Assembly: GCA_021613535.1 (NCBI GenBank)
Contig: CP075494.1
Span: forward strand, 7,254,001-7,318,000
DNA from: Adineta vaga
Taxonomy: Eukaryota > Rotifera
Length of the DNA: 64,000 nucleotides
Direction of reading: 5' to 3'
Shown here: piece by piece, positions 42,746 through 53,907 of the stretch
How the letters are laid out: every line of letters starts with the position of its first letter
Numbering within the stretch: position 1 is the stretch's first letter
Notes under the pieces: model-generated
Seen by the model: only the letters and a program-made list of their open reading frames with translations
Database searches by the model: none
Told to the model about the DNA's origin: nothing
Program-made: the position numbers and the translations under genes

Positions 42746-44487
42746 ATGACTACAAATCGTCCATTAGCTTCACATTATCAAATTGGTCGTCTATTAGGCT
42801 CGGGTAATTTTGGTGAAATCCATTTAGGTCGAAATAATGAAACACATGAATATGTAGCAGTTAAATTAGAACAAATTATAACTCGTACACCTCAATTAGC
42901 ATATGAATATCGATTCTATAAAACATTAGGAAAACAACATGGTATACCACAAGTTCAATTCTATGGACAAACGAGTTCCCATAATGCACTTGTTATGGAA
43001 TTATTAGGACCATCATTAGAAGACCTATTTGATTTATGTTCACGACGTTTTACAGTCAAAACAGTATCAATGATTGCATTACAATTATTAGATCGAATGG
43101 AATATGTTCATTCAAAAAATTTGATCTATCGAGAGTAAAAGAAAGCGTTTTAAATATTAACTGAAATTTGTAGTTTATGATTTATTTTAGTGTTAAACCA
43201 GAAAATTTTCTAATTGGACGTGGAAGTACACATCGGCAACATATTGTGCATATTGTAGATTTTGGTTTAGCAAAAGAATATCGAACAGCGGATGGAACAC
43301 ATATACCATATCGTGAACATAAAAGTTTAACAGGTAATCGAGAAAAAAGAAAGTTTAATGATGAAACGAATGGATTTGATCTGTATCGTAGGAACGGCGA
43401 GATATATGTCGATCAATACCCATCTTGGTAAGCTTTTTCATGGATGAATCGGAATAACTGAAATCATATTTTGTTTCTCTAGGTCGTGAGCAAAGTCGTC
43501 GAGATGATTTGGAAGCATTAGGTTATATGTTTATGTATTTTCTACGAGGAAGTCTACCGGTATGTTGATGTCATGTTATCTTTTATACTTACTTCAAATT
43601 TATTGATGTTTCTTAACAATCATCGTTTTTTTTCTTCTAGTGGCAAGGTTTGAAAGCTGATACATTAAAAGAGCGTTATCAAAAGATTGGCGATACGAAA
43701 CGTTTTACCACCACTGAAATTCTATGTGAAGGTTATCCACGACAATTTCTAACATACATGCGAAATGTACGTCAATTGGAATTCTCTCAAACTCCTGATG
43801 TATGTAAACGGAATTTTTTCTTCTGACACAAGAATATATAAAATATTCTAAATGATTTCATTCTAGTACAATGGATTACGTCAGTTATTTCAAAATACTA
43901 TGAAAGATAATAACTATATCAATGATGATGATTTCGATTGGATTAAACCTTTACAAGAACATCGTTCAAAACGTACAAAAACAACGAATACAACTGTAAT
44001 GGGTTTGCCATCTACAAATGTTACATCAAAGAAAACAACTAATACTACAAATGCTATGTCATCATCAACAACTTGTATTACTAATAATGATGAATCTCGT
44101 AATCGTACAGTTGCATCACGTAGTATATATCCTCATTATCAATTACCATTGAGTTCAACGAATGCTACTACTGTTACATTGAATGGTGGTTCAAAAACAA
44201 CACTATCAATGGCAAGTACAACGAAACTTCCTGTCATATTACCTTCAACACATTCCACTATTGAAAATCGTCGACCAATTCCAATTAAACGACGTAGTTT
44301 AATACCAGCACCACAATCAAATCATTCTTCGAACCATGTATCAAATGTTAATTCAGCAAGTAAAGATTATGAACATGCAGCCCATCCAACTTGTTGTTTT
44401 TTTAAACGTAAACCAAAAGAAGCTCTTCAGATATCATCGACAATAACAAAAAAAATTCCTTCAAATGATCCCACACATGTCAGATAG
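42746..44487 (+). CDS. CSNK1G: Casein kinase 1 gamma
   Basis: Six exons (42746-43134, 43191-43333, 43392-43427, 43483-43559, 43641-43799, 43867-44487) give 474 residues. It is a Ser/Thr kinase that acts at the plasma membrane, for example on Wnt co-receptors. The glycine loop is [11 protein letters not shown], the ATP lysine is in AVKLEQ, the catalytic loop is YRDVKPENFL and the activation segment begins DFGLAKEY. The CK1 hallmark [18 protein letters not shown] is formed across the junctions that flank the 36-base third exon, which confirms that small exon. A long Ser/Thr/Asn-rich tail ends with [10 protein letters not shown] (cysteines 444-445), matching the palmitoylated motif found only in the gamma subfamily. 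Confidence 0.95.
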
Positions 44488-44767
44488 TTGTATTTGTTTC
44501 TATTCCATTTCATTTCTTGTTTGTGTCTTGCCTTGAGCTTTCAGAATATTTGTGTATATTATTTCTATTCAATGTTTAATTATGAATTACCTTTGTTAAT
44601 CAACAGTGTTTTGTCTCATTGATTTCTCTATGCAATATAATTGTGTATTATGACTTGTTGTTATTATTGTTTTTTCCTTCTTCTTCTTCTTCTTCTGTAC
44701 AATCTCAATTAATCATAGATACAAAATTCTCATTCTATTTCAGACTAAAGATCAAAACACCTAAATT
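44488..44767 (+). promoter_or_regulatory. Spacer with acceptor-like site upstream of NAC-beta
   Basis: A 280-base same-strand spacer. A TTC repeat lies at 44679-44695 and a CTATTTCAG acceptor ends near 44743, 25 bases before the next start codon, consistent with a leader intron or a trans-spliced leader. Confidence 0.4.
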
Positions 44768-45552
44768 ATGTCATCTGAACAGACGAAAACATCGTCGGAT
44801 GCAGCCCCAGTTTTTCAAGTTAATCAAAAGAAATTAAAAGAACTTGCTGAAAGTGCTAATGCTATTAAAATCGGTGGCAAAGTATGTTTGCTGTTTTTCT
44901 ATCGTTAGGCAAAGTAAATTAATCTTGAAATGAACTTGTTTTTCTTTTCTATAGGGCACAGCTCGTCGAAAGAAGAAAATTATTCATCGATCAGCAACTG
45001 CAGGTGATAAAAATCTTCAAAGCTCATTGAAAAAACTTGCTGCAAATAGTATTCCAGGCATTGAAGAGGTTTGATATATTAATCTCTTCTTTTTCTTATT
45101 TGCTTATTTTTTTCGATTGAATAGGTCAATATGTTCAAAGATAATGGTGAAGTAATTCATTTTGCTAATCCAAAGGTGCAAGCATCACTCGGTTCGAATA
45201 CATATGCCATTACGGGTGCATCGGATACCAAATGTAAGATATTCAATCTCTCATTGGTAAATTGATCTTATTTCTCGTTCTATTTCAGCTCTACAAGATA
45301 TGTTACCAACGATCATGTCACAAATGGGTATGTCAAATGTTGATCCTGGTTTAGCAAGTGAATTTGGCCGACGTAGAGGTGGCGAACAAGAAACAGGCGA
45401 TGGTCAAACTGGAACAACAAATGAACAAGAAGGTGATGATGAAGTACCCAGTATGTGTTCAACTTTATATTTTCGTCTCGCAAAATATTTCTCCCTACTT
45501 TTTCTTTCTAGATCTTGTCGAAAACTTCGATGATGTATCAAATAGCAAATGA
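44768..45552 (+). CDS. BTF3: Nascent polypeptide-associated complex beta subunit / BTF3
   Basis: Five exons (44768-44881, 44955-45068, 45125-45233, 45289-45450, 45512-45552) give 179 residues. NAC-beta with NAC-alpha binds ribosomes and shields emerging chains from wrong targeting. The basic ribosome-binding segment [15 protein letters not shown] lies across the first junction. The NAC domain follows with [33 protein letters not shown] and NTYAITG. The C-terminus is acidic. Lengths and exon phases all fit the family. The last exon is only 41 bases. Confidence 0.95.
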
Positions 45553-46529
45553 TCGTTCCCTGATACACATCTTTTTTCAAATACATAACAGTTGTTTTCT
45601 ACCATTTTTTGTTTTTTTTGCTACTCAAAACAAGAAAAAAGAAAAAAATTTGATTGAATGGAATCTTTTCTTTACTAAACATCATCCAAGAAGACTAACT
45701 TATGTTCTACTCCTTCCGATTTCTACCTTCATACTTACAAAATTACAAACGCATACACATTTTTGTTCTTTTTGTTAACTGTTTGTTCCTTTTTTTTGTC
45801 TGTTTTGTTTTTCATTCATAACAACAATTTAAAAACATTTTTAAAAAGAACAAGAACAAGAAGAAGATAAACCATCATTAACATATCTTTTATCCTATTC
45901 AGAAGATTTCAAACTGAACGTTGAAATCGATACATAGAAAATGAAAACAATCAAGTAGATTCTATGATGAATAACAAATTCACTTGAAGATTAATCATCT
46001 ACTAGTTCTGAATATGAAAAACAAAATACGTGTATATCGTTACAGTTTAATCAAATATTATGTATTCACTTCCATTTGATTGAATTAGTAGTCATATGTA
46101 TTCCATTCAGTTAATCAATCTCATATCACAACAACAGTATTAAAAACACTGCATAATAGTTCTGTACCTTACCATACAACTTCAAGTTGTTTTAATCGAA
46201 TGAAAACCTCAAACTGTTCAAAGAAATCTCACTTGTAAGGATTACATTGATGAGATTTATGAATATGCAAATTTTATCCCAAACTTCTATTTCTTTTCTT
46301 CTCACTCGTCGATTATATTTCAAGAGCTCTTCTACAATGATTCACAAGTAGGGAAGCAAATATATATATATATATATATATACAGATACAGCATAACATA
46401 TAAACGAATCAGTTTACTATTCTTCCATCTGTTCGTCATAATTGTATGTCGTATTGCTTTGTTCGACACACACATATACATATCGGCGTGAATAAATATC
46501 AACGAAGGTCTTCTTTTATTATAGGTAGG
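45553..46529. other. Intergenic, nothing recognised
   Basis: 3' flank of NAC-beta, rich in T and A runs, with a TA repeat at 46360-46382. The open frames here are AT-driven and unsupported. Confidence 0.5.
46360..46382. repeat. (TA)n microsatellite
   Basis: About eleven TA units, 150 bases before the next start codon. Confidence 0.9.
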
Positions 46530-46946
46530 ATGCCTTCATTCTCGAGCATCTTTCTCCTGATTCTGTACTTCACATATTCACATTCGACCGATACAAACAA
46601 ACCTTCATCGGAATTCAGTTATCAATCTGATCAACGACTATTAGCATACAATCAAGACACAGACCGATTCGAACAAACTAATTCAACAAATAAAAATAGT
46701 AGTCTTTCGACTGAAAAATCTCGTCAACAAACTGCAAGAGAACATCTAAAGATTCTTCTCATCATTGGTGGTGTTTCAATTGGAATGATGACTGTGTTTG
46801 TGATTGCATTGATTGTTTCAAGAGTTTTTTGTACAAAACAAACTCAAGATTCTGAAACAATTGAACAAACAATAGTATTACAACGACCAAAACAGATGAA
46901 ACATCAAACTGTCCCGCAAAAGAGAAAAGCAATGGCAATGTTATGA
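46530..46946 (+). CDS. Small single-pass membrane protein, unrecognised
   Basis: One exon of 138 residues. The frame stays open to 46446, but the ATG at 46530 is followed at once by a signal-peptide-like stretch (SFSSIFLLILYF) and preceded by TTATAG, an acceptor-like site, so I start it there. After the signal peptide comes a polar Ser/Asn/Gln-rich ectodomain of about 65 residues, a membrane helix (about 73-97, ILLIIGGVSIGMMTVFVIAL) and a basic, Gln-rich cytoplasmic tail. That is a type I topology. No known family is recognised. NxS/T sites in the ectodomain suggest glycosylation. Confidence 0.6.
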   Translation: MPSFSSIFLLILYFTYSHSTDTNKPSSEFSYQSDQRLLAYNQDTDRFEQTNSTNKNSSLSTEKSRQQTAREHLKILLIIGGVSIGMMTVFVIALIVSRVFCTKQTQDSETIEQTIVLQRPKQMKHQTVPQKRKAMAML

Positions 46947-47599
46947 TTCTCATCGCCAAACACGTGCTAAAGAATGAGTAGAACTTTTGTGATAGTAAAT
47001 TCTAGTATTACTTATCAGTATAAATAATAAATAACATTTTTATATTAGACATATCGGCCTTTATTGCGATTTTACAAGGATTTTATGGGTTGAATCAGAT
47101 GTGAAATAACAAAAGACAGTCTACATGTAATATGTATTGAAATTCAATACATGTGTGACATTTTATGTGATTATAACACGTTAACAATTGGTGTTGAATA
47201 GGAAGTGTTGTTGTGCATCAATAATTGATGATTTGGCTATTGCTGTTAAGATAGACGTCTTATAGTCGAAATAAAAAAGAATGTAATAAATCGACAAAGA
47301 TCAATCAAGTATTTGCAATGAATTTATATCAGATTGTTATATTTTGAAGAAATAGTTTTATAAAAGGTGGTTATATCTGTTAATAAATTTGACTTCATTC
47401 TACCTGTAATTGTATATTCAATCACAAAATGAAACTAAGGGAGTTTTTATCGTTTTGATATAATTTACAACTTTTATTTTACAGTTCGAATACGAAAAAG
47501 AAAGAAAGAATTCTGATAACGGCAGTTACATCCAGATAAAAGAAAAGAACATGATTTGAGAAGGATCTTACATTTAAAACAAAGCATTTATTTATTACC
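46947..47599. other. Intergenic, nothing recognised
   Basis: 3' flank of the small membrane protein and 5' flank of the TRPA-like gene. No exon, repeat or RNA is seen. Confidence 0.5.
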
Positions 47600-50500
47600 A
47601 TGAGTGACATCGAAAATCAACAACAACTTTCATCTTCAATACCACTTCTTACTGATATAGAAACTACGGAAGATGTTCTATTAACCAATGATCAACTTAA
47701 CGAAGAAATTGACGATGAATTTTTACAGTGTGTTATACCAGAAGTCTACGATTGGAATGCAAGTTTAATAAGTCAAGTTTGTTGATTGAATAATGTTTTC
47801 AACCTACTGTGATTATTATTCCTATTTAGATTTGTCGTGATGGTGATTTACATCGTTTACGTTCATTTGTTGAATATAGTCGACAAATGACGACATGCGC
47901 TAAACATGCAAGTCAAATTGCTGATCGAATTGATATTGACACAGGTCTTTCACCTCTGCATCATGCTGCTCGATATCAACAATTACATATTTGTTTAATT
48001 CTTCTATCAAATATTCATTTTAAGTATAAATATATGAAATCAAATCCTAATCTACAAACATCATACGATCTATTCTTTATAGGTTTGGCGTAAACATTAA
48101 AGATGCTAATGATCGTACACCAATGCATTCAGTATTTCGTTCATCAAATACTATATCAGATTTCAAAGATGATTTTAATCCAAAAACTGATTTTGGAGAT
48201 GAAGTATGAACATCATCATTGATTTTAACGTACTATCTTTTATTCATTTATTCACTCAGTTGCAAGATATGCAAAGTTGGCAAGACGATTACAAAACAAA
48301 TATTCTTACAAGTGATCATCCATTGATTTATTTATTTGCTAAAGTTAATGGAGATATTAATGCACGTGATAAATATCTTCTTACACCACTTCATTGTGCT
48401 GTAGCTCGAAATAATCTACCAGGTGTCAAACAATTAATTTCCTTGAAAGCAAATATTGAGGTAAATCGTTTCTAAAGAAATTTTATGATCGTTTTTAACA
48501 GTAAGATCTTTTATTTTAGGCAGAAGATCGTCAAGGAATCCGTCCATTTCATTTAGCATGTAAAGAAGGTTATTTAACCATTGTTGAATATTTATTGGAA
48601 CAAAAAGTAGAAATTGATGTGCTCGATGTCGATCATTGGACATCAATGCATTATGCATGTGCTAGAGGACATTTAGAAGTAGTGAAATTAATCCATTCAA
48701 AAGAGGAATTAATCTTTCAAGATCTCCTAGAAATGAAAACAAATACGAATGCAACATGTTTACATTTAGCTGTACAGAATGGAAATATTGAATTAGTAGA
48801 TTATATTCTCAATACATATACAGGCGATGATTTGATAGTATTTATTAATGAACACACCGAACCATTAGGAACTGCATTACATATTGCAGGTAAGATCGAT
48901 CTCTTTTTTTATATCAAAAGATTTTACTTTGTTTTTCTAGCAAAAGTTTGTGATCCATTGGTGATTGATCTGCTTTATCAGCATGGTGCAGATCCAAATA
49001 TATTAAATTCAAATGAACAATCTTCACTTCACATAGCAAGTGTATCAAATCGTCTTGATATTATTCAACAACTTCATAAACTTACAAGTTCATCTTTATT
49101 AGAAATTAAAGATCATCGTGGTCGAACAGCATTGTCTGTTACTACAAATCCCGATATAACCGATCAATTGCTTTCCTTTGGTGCTGATATTTCAAGTCTT
49201 GATAATAATAATATGAATGCAATTATGATTGCTGTATCTACGGGTCAAATTAATATTGTGAATCGTCTATTATCTTCACTTAATGATCAATTATATTCTA
49301 TACTTGATCAAGTAGAAAAACGAAATGATTATTCCATCTTTCTCATTGCCGTTCAAACAGGTTCTATTGACATGTGTTCATTATTATTAACTCATCCATA
49401 TATACGATGGGATACTATTGATAAACAACGTCGAAATGCGTTTCATATAGCTGCACGAAATAATCATTATGACTTAATTGAATTTCTTTGTGATTATATT
49501 CAAAAATCCAATCGATTTATGAGAATGAAAAGTCGTAGTTATTCAACTGCAACGACAATTGATTCGACAGATTCCATTAATATTTCTATGGTAACACCTA
49601 TCTTACGTTTATATATCGATGCCCAAAATGAAGATGGTAAAACTCCATTGCATCTCGCAGCTGAACATGGTCATAATTCATCTATCAACTCACTTCTTCA
49701 ATATAATGCAGATGTTTTACTTGCCAATTATCTTGGTCAATTACCACTTCATGCTGCTATACAAAATGGACATAGTCAATGTGTCGAATTATTAATAAAA
49801 ACTTCTCTAAAAGATATAAATGAATTTCGTTCAATTTTATCTCGAAGACAATCACCATTGATTTCTGCTTGTCAAAATGGTTTTGTTGATATTGTCGAAC
49901 TTTTGATTTCTCAAAATCTTGGTGTTGATTTTGATCAAGAAAAAGAAGAAACTCCTCTAGAAATAGCGATCAAATATCCAAACAGATGCTATTCATGTTC
50001 TTTTAGAACATCCACATACAGAATATTGGTTAATGTCACGAAGAAATTCAGAAAATTGTTCTTATCAAACACCATTAAGAGATATGATTCGTTATATGCC
50101 AGATTGTGCACATCATGCATTTGATAAATTAATATTAAAAACAACTGAAATCGATTCATCTGAAGTGACATTCGAACGAACAACTTATAAATATAAATAT
50201 AAATATATTGATGATTATTTTCTGTAAGTAAAAACACCTTTTCTTTCTCGTTATTCATTTTGAACTTGTTTAGGGATAATAACGAATTATATACCAATAG
50301 CAGTCGTCAATTATATCGTAATCATCCATTTATTATTGCTCTTGATCATGAACATCATTCTTTACTCGATCATCCTTTTGCTGTACAATTAATGAAACGA
50401 AAATGGAAATTATATCGTCCATTATTTTATTTTCCTCGAATTTTAGCGTTCTTACTTTTATCGTTTCTAACAATTTATGTTCTTTCAACTCCAGCACCCA

Positions 50501-51570
50501 TTAAAAATTCTTCTTCTTCTTCATCAACAATATCTGGGTTATCTTCGATAATGCTTAGTTCAACGATTCAATGGATTATTATCACATTATCTTCAATAAA
50601 TTTATTGAAAATTTTCATTGAAATCATTCTTTATCGAGGTTTACGTGTACCATTTGCACAATTATTTGGCATCATATCCTTTACATCATCAATTCTTGCT
50701 TTTATACCTTATAAAAATTTCACGGAAGAAATGAAATATTTTCAATGGCAATTAACATCATTTGCAGTCTTATTTCAATGGTTCCATACAGCTGTTATTC
50801 TTCGTTCAGTTCCATCTTTTGGCTATTATGTTGTTATGTTGGAATCAATTTTAACTAAATTTACAATATTGTTACTTGCCATGTCTCCATTATTCATTGC
50901 TTTTACAATATCCAAACAAATGATATTTTTTAATCAACCATCTTTTGTAACATTATCGTTAACTTTACATAAATCTTCATCCATGATTATTGGTGAATTT
51001 GATTATGAAACATTATTCTTTTCAAAAGCAACATTTACAATTGCATCATTTATTTTCATTCCATTTATTGTTGTAATGACGATTGTTTTACTCAATCTTC
51101 TATTAGGTCTTACAGTGGGTAGTATTCAAGATTCAAAAGATAATGCACGATCAAAAGCGAGTATGTAATCATTTTTTCAATTCTACGTTCAATTGATTCG
51201 TTTCGGTTTAGATGCATATTGGATTCGTGAACTTATTTATATTGAAACAACTTTACCTAGTAAATCTTGGTTAAAAGCAAATATAGCTGAACATGAAAAT
51301 GTTGATCCTGAGCAAAACAAAGAATTGATTTCGAATAAGACTAACTCAAAAGAAGAAGATAATGATGATGAAGCATTTGTCAATCATCCTATTGCGGTAG
51401 AATTGAAAAAATTAGCTGATATTCTTCAATTATTATGTGTACAAACAAAACAAGTTTTAGAACAAGAAATTGATTTAGAAAGAATATTAAAACAATTATT
51501 AAGACGACAAAAAAGTCGAGATTCATCACGATCAGATTTAGATCAATTTTTAACAGTAAAATATGATTAA
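47600..51570 (+). CDS. TRPA-like ankyrin-repeat cation channel, with a probable 1-base frame break
   Basis: Eight exons (47600-47776, 47830-48023, 48083-48203, 48260-48460, 48520-48889, 48941-50223, 50274-51160, 51212-51570) give about 1196 residues if one surplus base near 49978-49986 is ignored. The first two thirds are ankyrin repeats (more than ten, for example TPLHLAAEHGHNSSINSLL and LPLHAAIQNGHSQCVELLI). Six hydrophobic segments follow, including IQWIIITLSSINLLKIFIEI and FIVVMTIVLLNLLLGLTVG, then a cytoplasmic tail with acidic and coiled-coil-like parts. The layout and the NLLLGLTVGSIQD segment after the last helix match TRPA1-type sensors of heat and irritants. The frame break falls in an ankyrin repeat; see the finding. 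Removing a 64-base internal intron (donor GTGTTG) also restores frame but cuts a repeat in half. Confidence 0.82.
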
Positions 51571-52510
51571 ACTTAAATAAATAAAGACGATTTCAATGAT
51601 CATCTGTTACCTTCATGAACCAATGTGATTGTACTTCATTCACTCTATAGATTTGAAAAAGAATACTTTGAAAAGATTGTTTTATGAAACCAACTAAATG
51701 TACTATCTCACTCATATGTAACACATCTAGGCAACACTTTTTCGTTCTCTCAACTTGAACTGCAATAACACTTAACGAAAAAAAAAAGTTCTCAGAGAAT
51801 CTAAAAAAACACACATACATACATACATACACACAGAAGAAAATTATCGCCCATTCAAATCCCATAGTCAATTTGATATATTTATTTAATCATGAAATTC
51901 AGTGTTACAAATAGATTCTCTGCTTTATTCTTATCACATTGTTTCAGATGCTACTTTTATCATTCGACAACATACCATTCCATTCATACATATTTCAGCA
52001 TCTCCTGGCTTCTTATATATACACATATCTACAAAATCTTTCAGTTTTTCGAATTGTTTATGTTATTCTTTCATCCAAAAAGGTAAAAGTGTGTTTATAT
52101 AATCTTTGAAGAAATACAATATAGAATCTCTTGACTGTGAGATCATTTTTTTTGTTATAATTGATTCAATTACTAGTCCACGATAAATAGTATCTGATTT
52201 CTATAAGATGTTTTTCTATCCAAAATGAGACAGTTTGTTGTTGTCGTGTGATTTGCAAACCACTCGAACACCTACAGACAACAATTTCACTCAACAAAAA
52301 CACTATTTTTAGTCATCTTTGTCTGTAAATAATATGCTCTTTCTTCACCTTTTCTTTCAGAAACTTGCACTTTCTCTTACACAATTCTGAATTTGTTAAT
52401 GACGTCTGTTGTTTTTTTTCAAAGTCTTCTTAGCTGAGAACATTCTACGTATTGTAAGTTTAATTAGAACATATCCGAAATTGTTTATTAGTTTGTAACA
52501 ATGAACAATG
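51571..52510. other. Intergenic with an ACAT repeat
   Basis: 3' flank of the channel gene. An ACAT repeat lies at 51813-51830. No coding segment is supported before the tRNA gene. Confidence 0.5.
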
Positions 52511-52582
52511 TCCGCGGTAGTATAGTGGTGAGTATCCCCGCCTGTCACGCGGGAAACCGGGGTTCGATTCCCCGCCGCGGAG
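52511..52582 (+). tRNA. tRNA-Asp (GTC)
   Basis: A complete 72-base cloverleaf. The acceptor stem pairs TCCGCGG (52511-52517) with CCGCGGA (52575-52581), with discriminator G. The anticodon arm has stem CCCGC/GCGGG and loop CTGTCAC, placing anticodon GTC at 52544-52546. The T arm CCGGGGTTCGATTCCCCG is perfect. Internal promoter boxes A (52518-52528) and B (52561-52571) match eukaryotic consensus. There is no intron. The sequence is close to other animal tRNA-Asp genes, so it should be functional. Confidence 0.97.
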
Positions 52583-52589
52583 TCTAATC

Positions 52590-52595
52590 TTTTTT
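52590..52595 (+). terminator. RNA polymerase III T-run terminator
   Basis: Six consecutive T bases start eight bases after the tRNA, the standard Pol III stop signal. Confidence 0.85.
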
Positions 52596-53907
52596 GCTAC
52601 GTATTTTATCAGTATAAGAAGAAAAGTTCGAAAGAAATGAAAATTTCTTTCATGCATAAATAACATTTTTTGCATCATCGTTAAATGAACAAATCGATTT
52701 GTCCTTATAATTCTGATGGGATATTAATCATGCTGAATAAGATTGAAGTTTTTCTTTTTATTATTTTTATTGATTATAGAGGCAACACTAGTAAGCAGTG
52801 AAAGAATAACTTTAATTATATATTTAAGGATTACGAAAGATTAATTCAATCGTTCAGTTTTCTTTTTCTCGCTCTCCATCTCATTCTCTCTATTCAGAAG
52901 AGATTGTATGAAAGTAGTCATTTAAAAAATTGGATGGTCCATTCATTTTTCTCTCTCTCTCTCTTTCTAAAATATGAAGAAAAAGAAAGATCAAAGCAAG
53001 GTATGTTAAGAAGTAGCTATATTTTAATTGTATATCATTCTTTCAATGAACAACACATGTTATTAAGATGAATATAACAATCGAATTCTATCGCGTACGA
53101 TACACATGTCTGATATTGTTTATACGATATAGATGGTAGTTTATATTACATAATTAACATATATGGACAGTTACATTTCTATAGCATTCACATAGAACAG
53201 TAAGTCATAACGACATATTTCAGTAGGTATAAGGAAGGTTTCTTTTTCTTTTTACTATTCGTTCATAAAAAAAATATCGATATCTAATGATCGTTACTCA
53301 TAATATATCTTAATGAATAAATAAGAGCTTTTCAATTGAGATTTAATGAACATATAAAGTAAAAAATAATTGATTTCCAATTTGAAATAGAAATGTTAAC
53401 GGTCCTTCGACAGTACGATAAAGAATTTGAACAATAATTATAATAAATACAAACATATTATAAGAGACGAGAGAGAGAGAGAGTGTCTTTCTTTCTTTCT
53501 TTTTATGGAACATTTGTCCCTGAAAATATCTCGTTGTTTGTCGAATTTTTGTCAGTAAAATTTATGGTTTCTTATATATATATATATAAATCGAGTCATA
53601 TAACTTATTTCAAAGACTAAATTTTGTAATTATTAGAGTTAAAGTTTATTTTTCTTTGCTTCAATTTAATTCATTCGAACGATCGAGAATAAGAAATGTG
53701 ATGAAGGACAGTTTATCATTATATATCTAGGTAGTTAAACGTGTCGTTATTTTTCAATATGTCAGGTACAATCATTATTTGAATATTATTTCTCCTTCAT
53801 ATTTATGAGTAGACTTGATTTTACTTAAGCTTTTTTCCTATCTTTACGTGTGTAACTTCTAGGTCAATCTTTGTTTATTAAACCAGGAATATTTTTCATC
53901 AAAGAAA
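52596..53907. other. Intergenic with simple repeats
   Basis: AT-rich, with TC/CT runs near 52950-52970, a GA run at 53469-53483 followed by TTTC units, and a TA run at about 53575-53588. No gene is seen. Confidence 0.5.
53469..53502. repeat. (GA)n then (TTTC)n compound microsatellite
   Basis: A GA run followed by four TTTC units. Confidence 0.85.

Noticed and set aside
52511-52582. tRNA-derived retroelement rather than a tRNA gene
   Set aside because: The cloverleaf is perfect, the T-run terminator follows directly and no tail or element body is attached.
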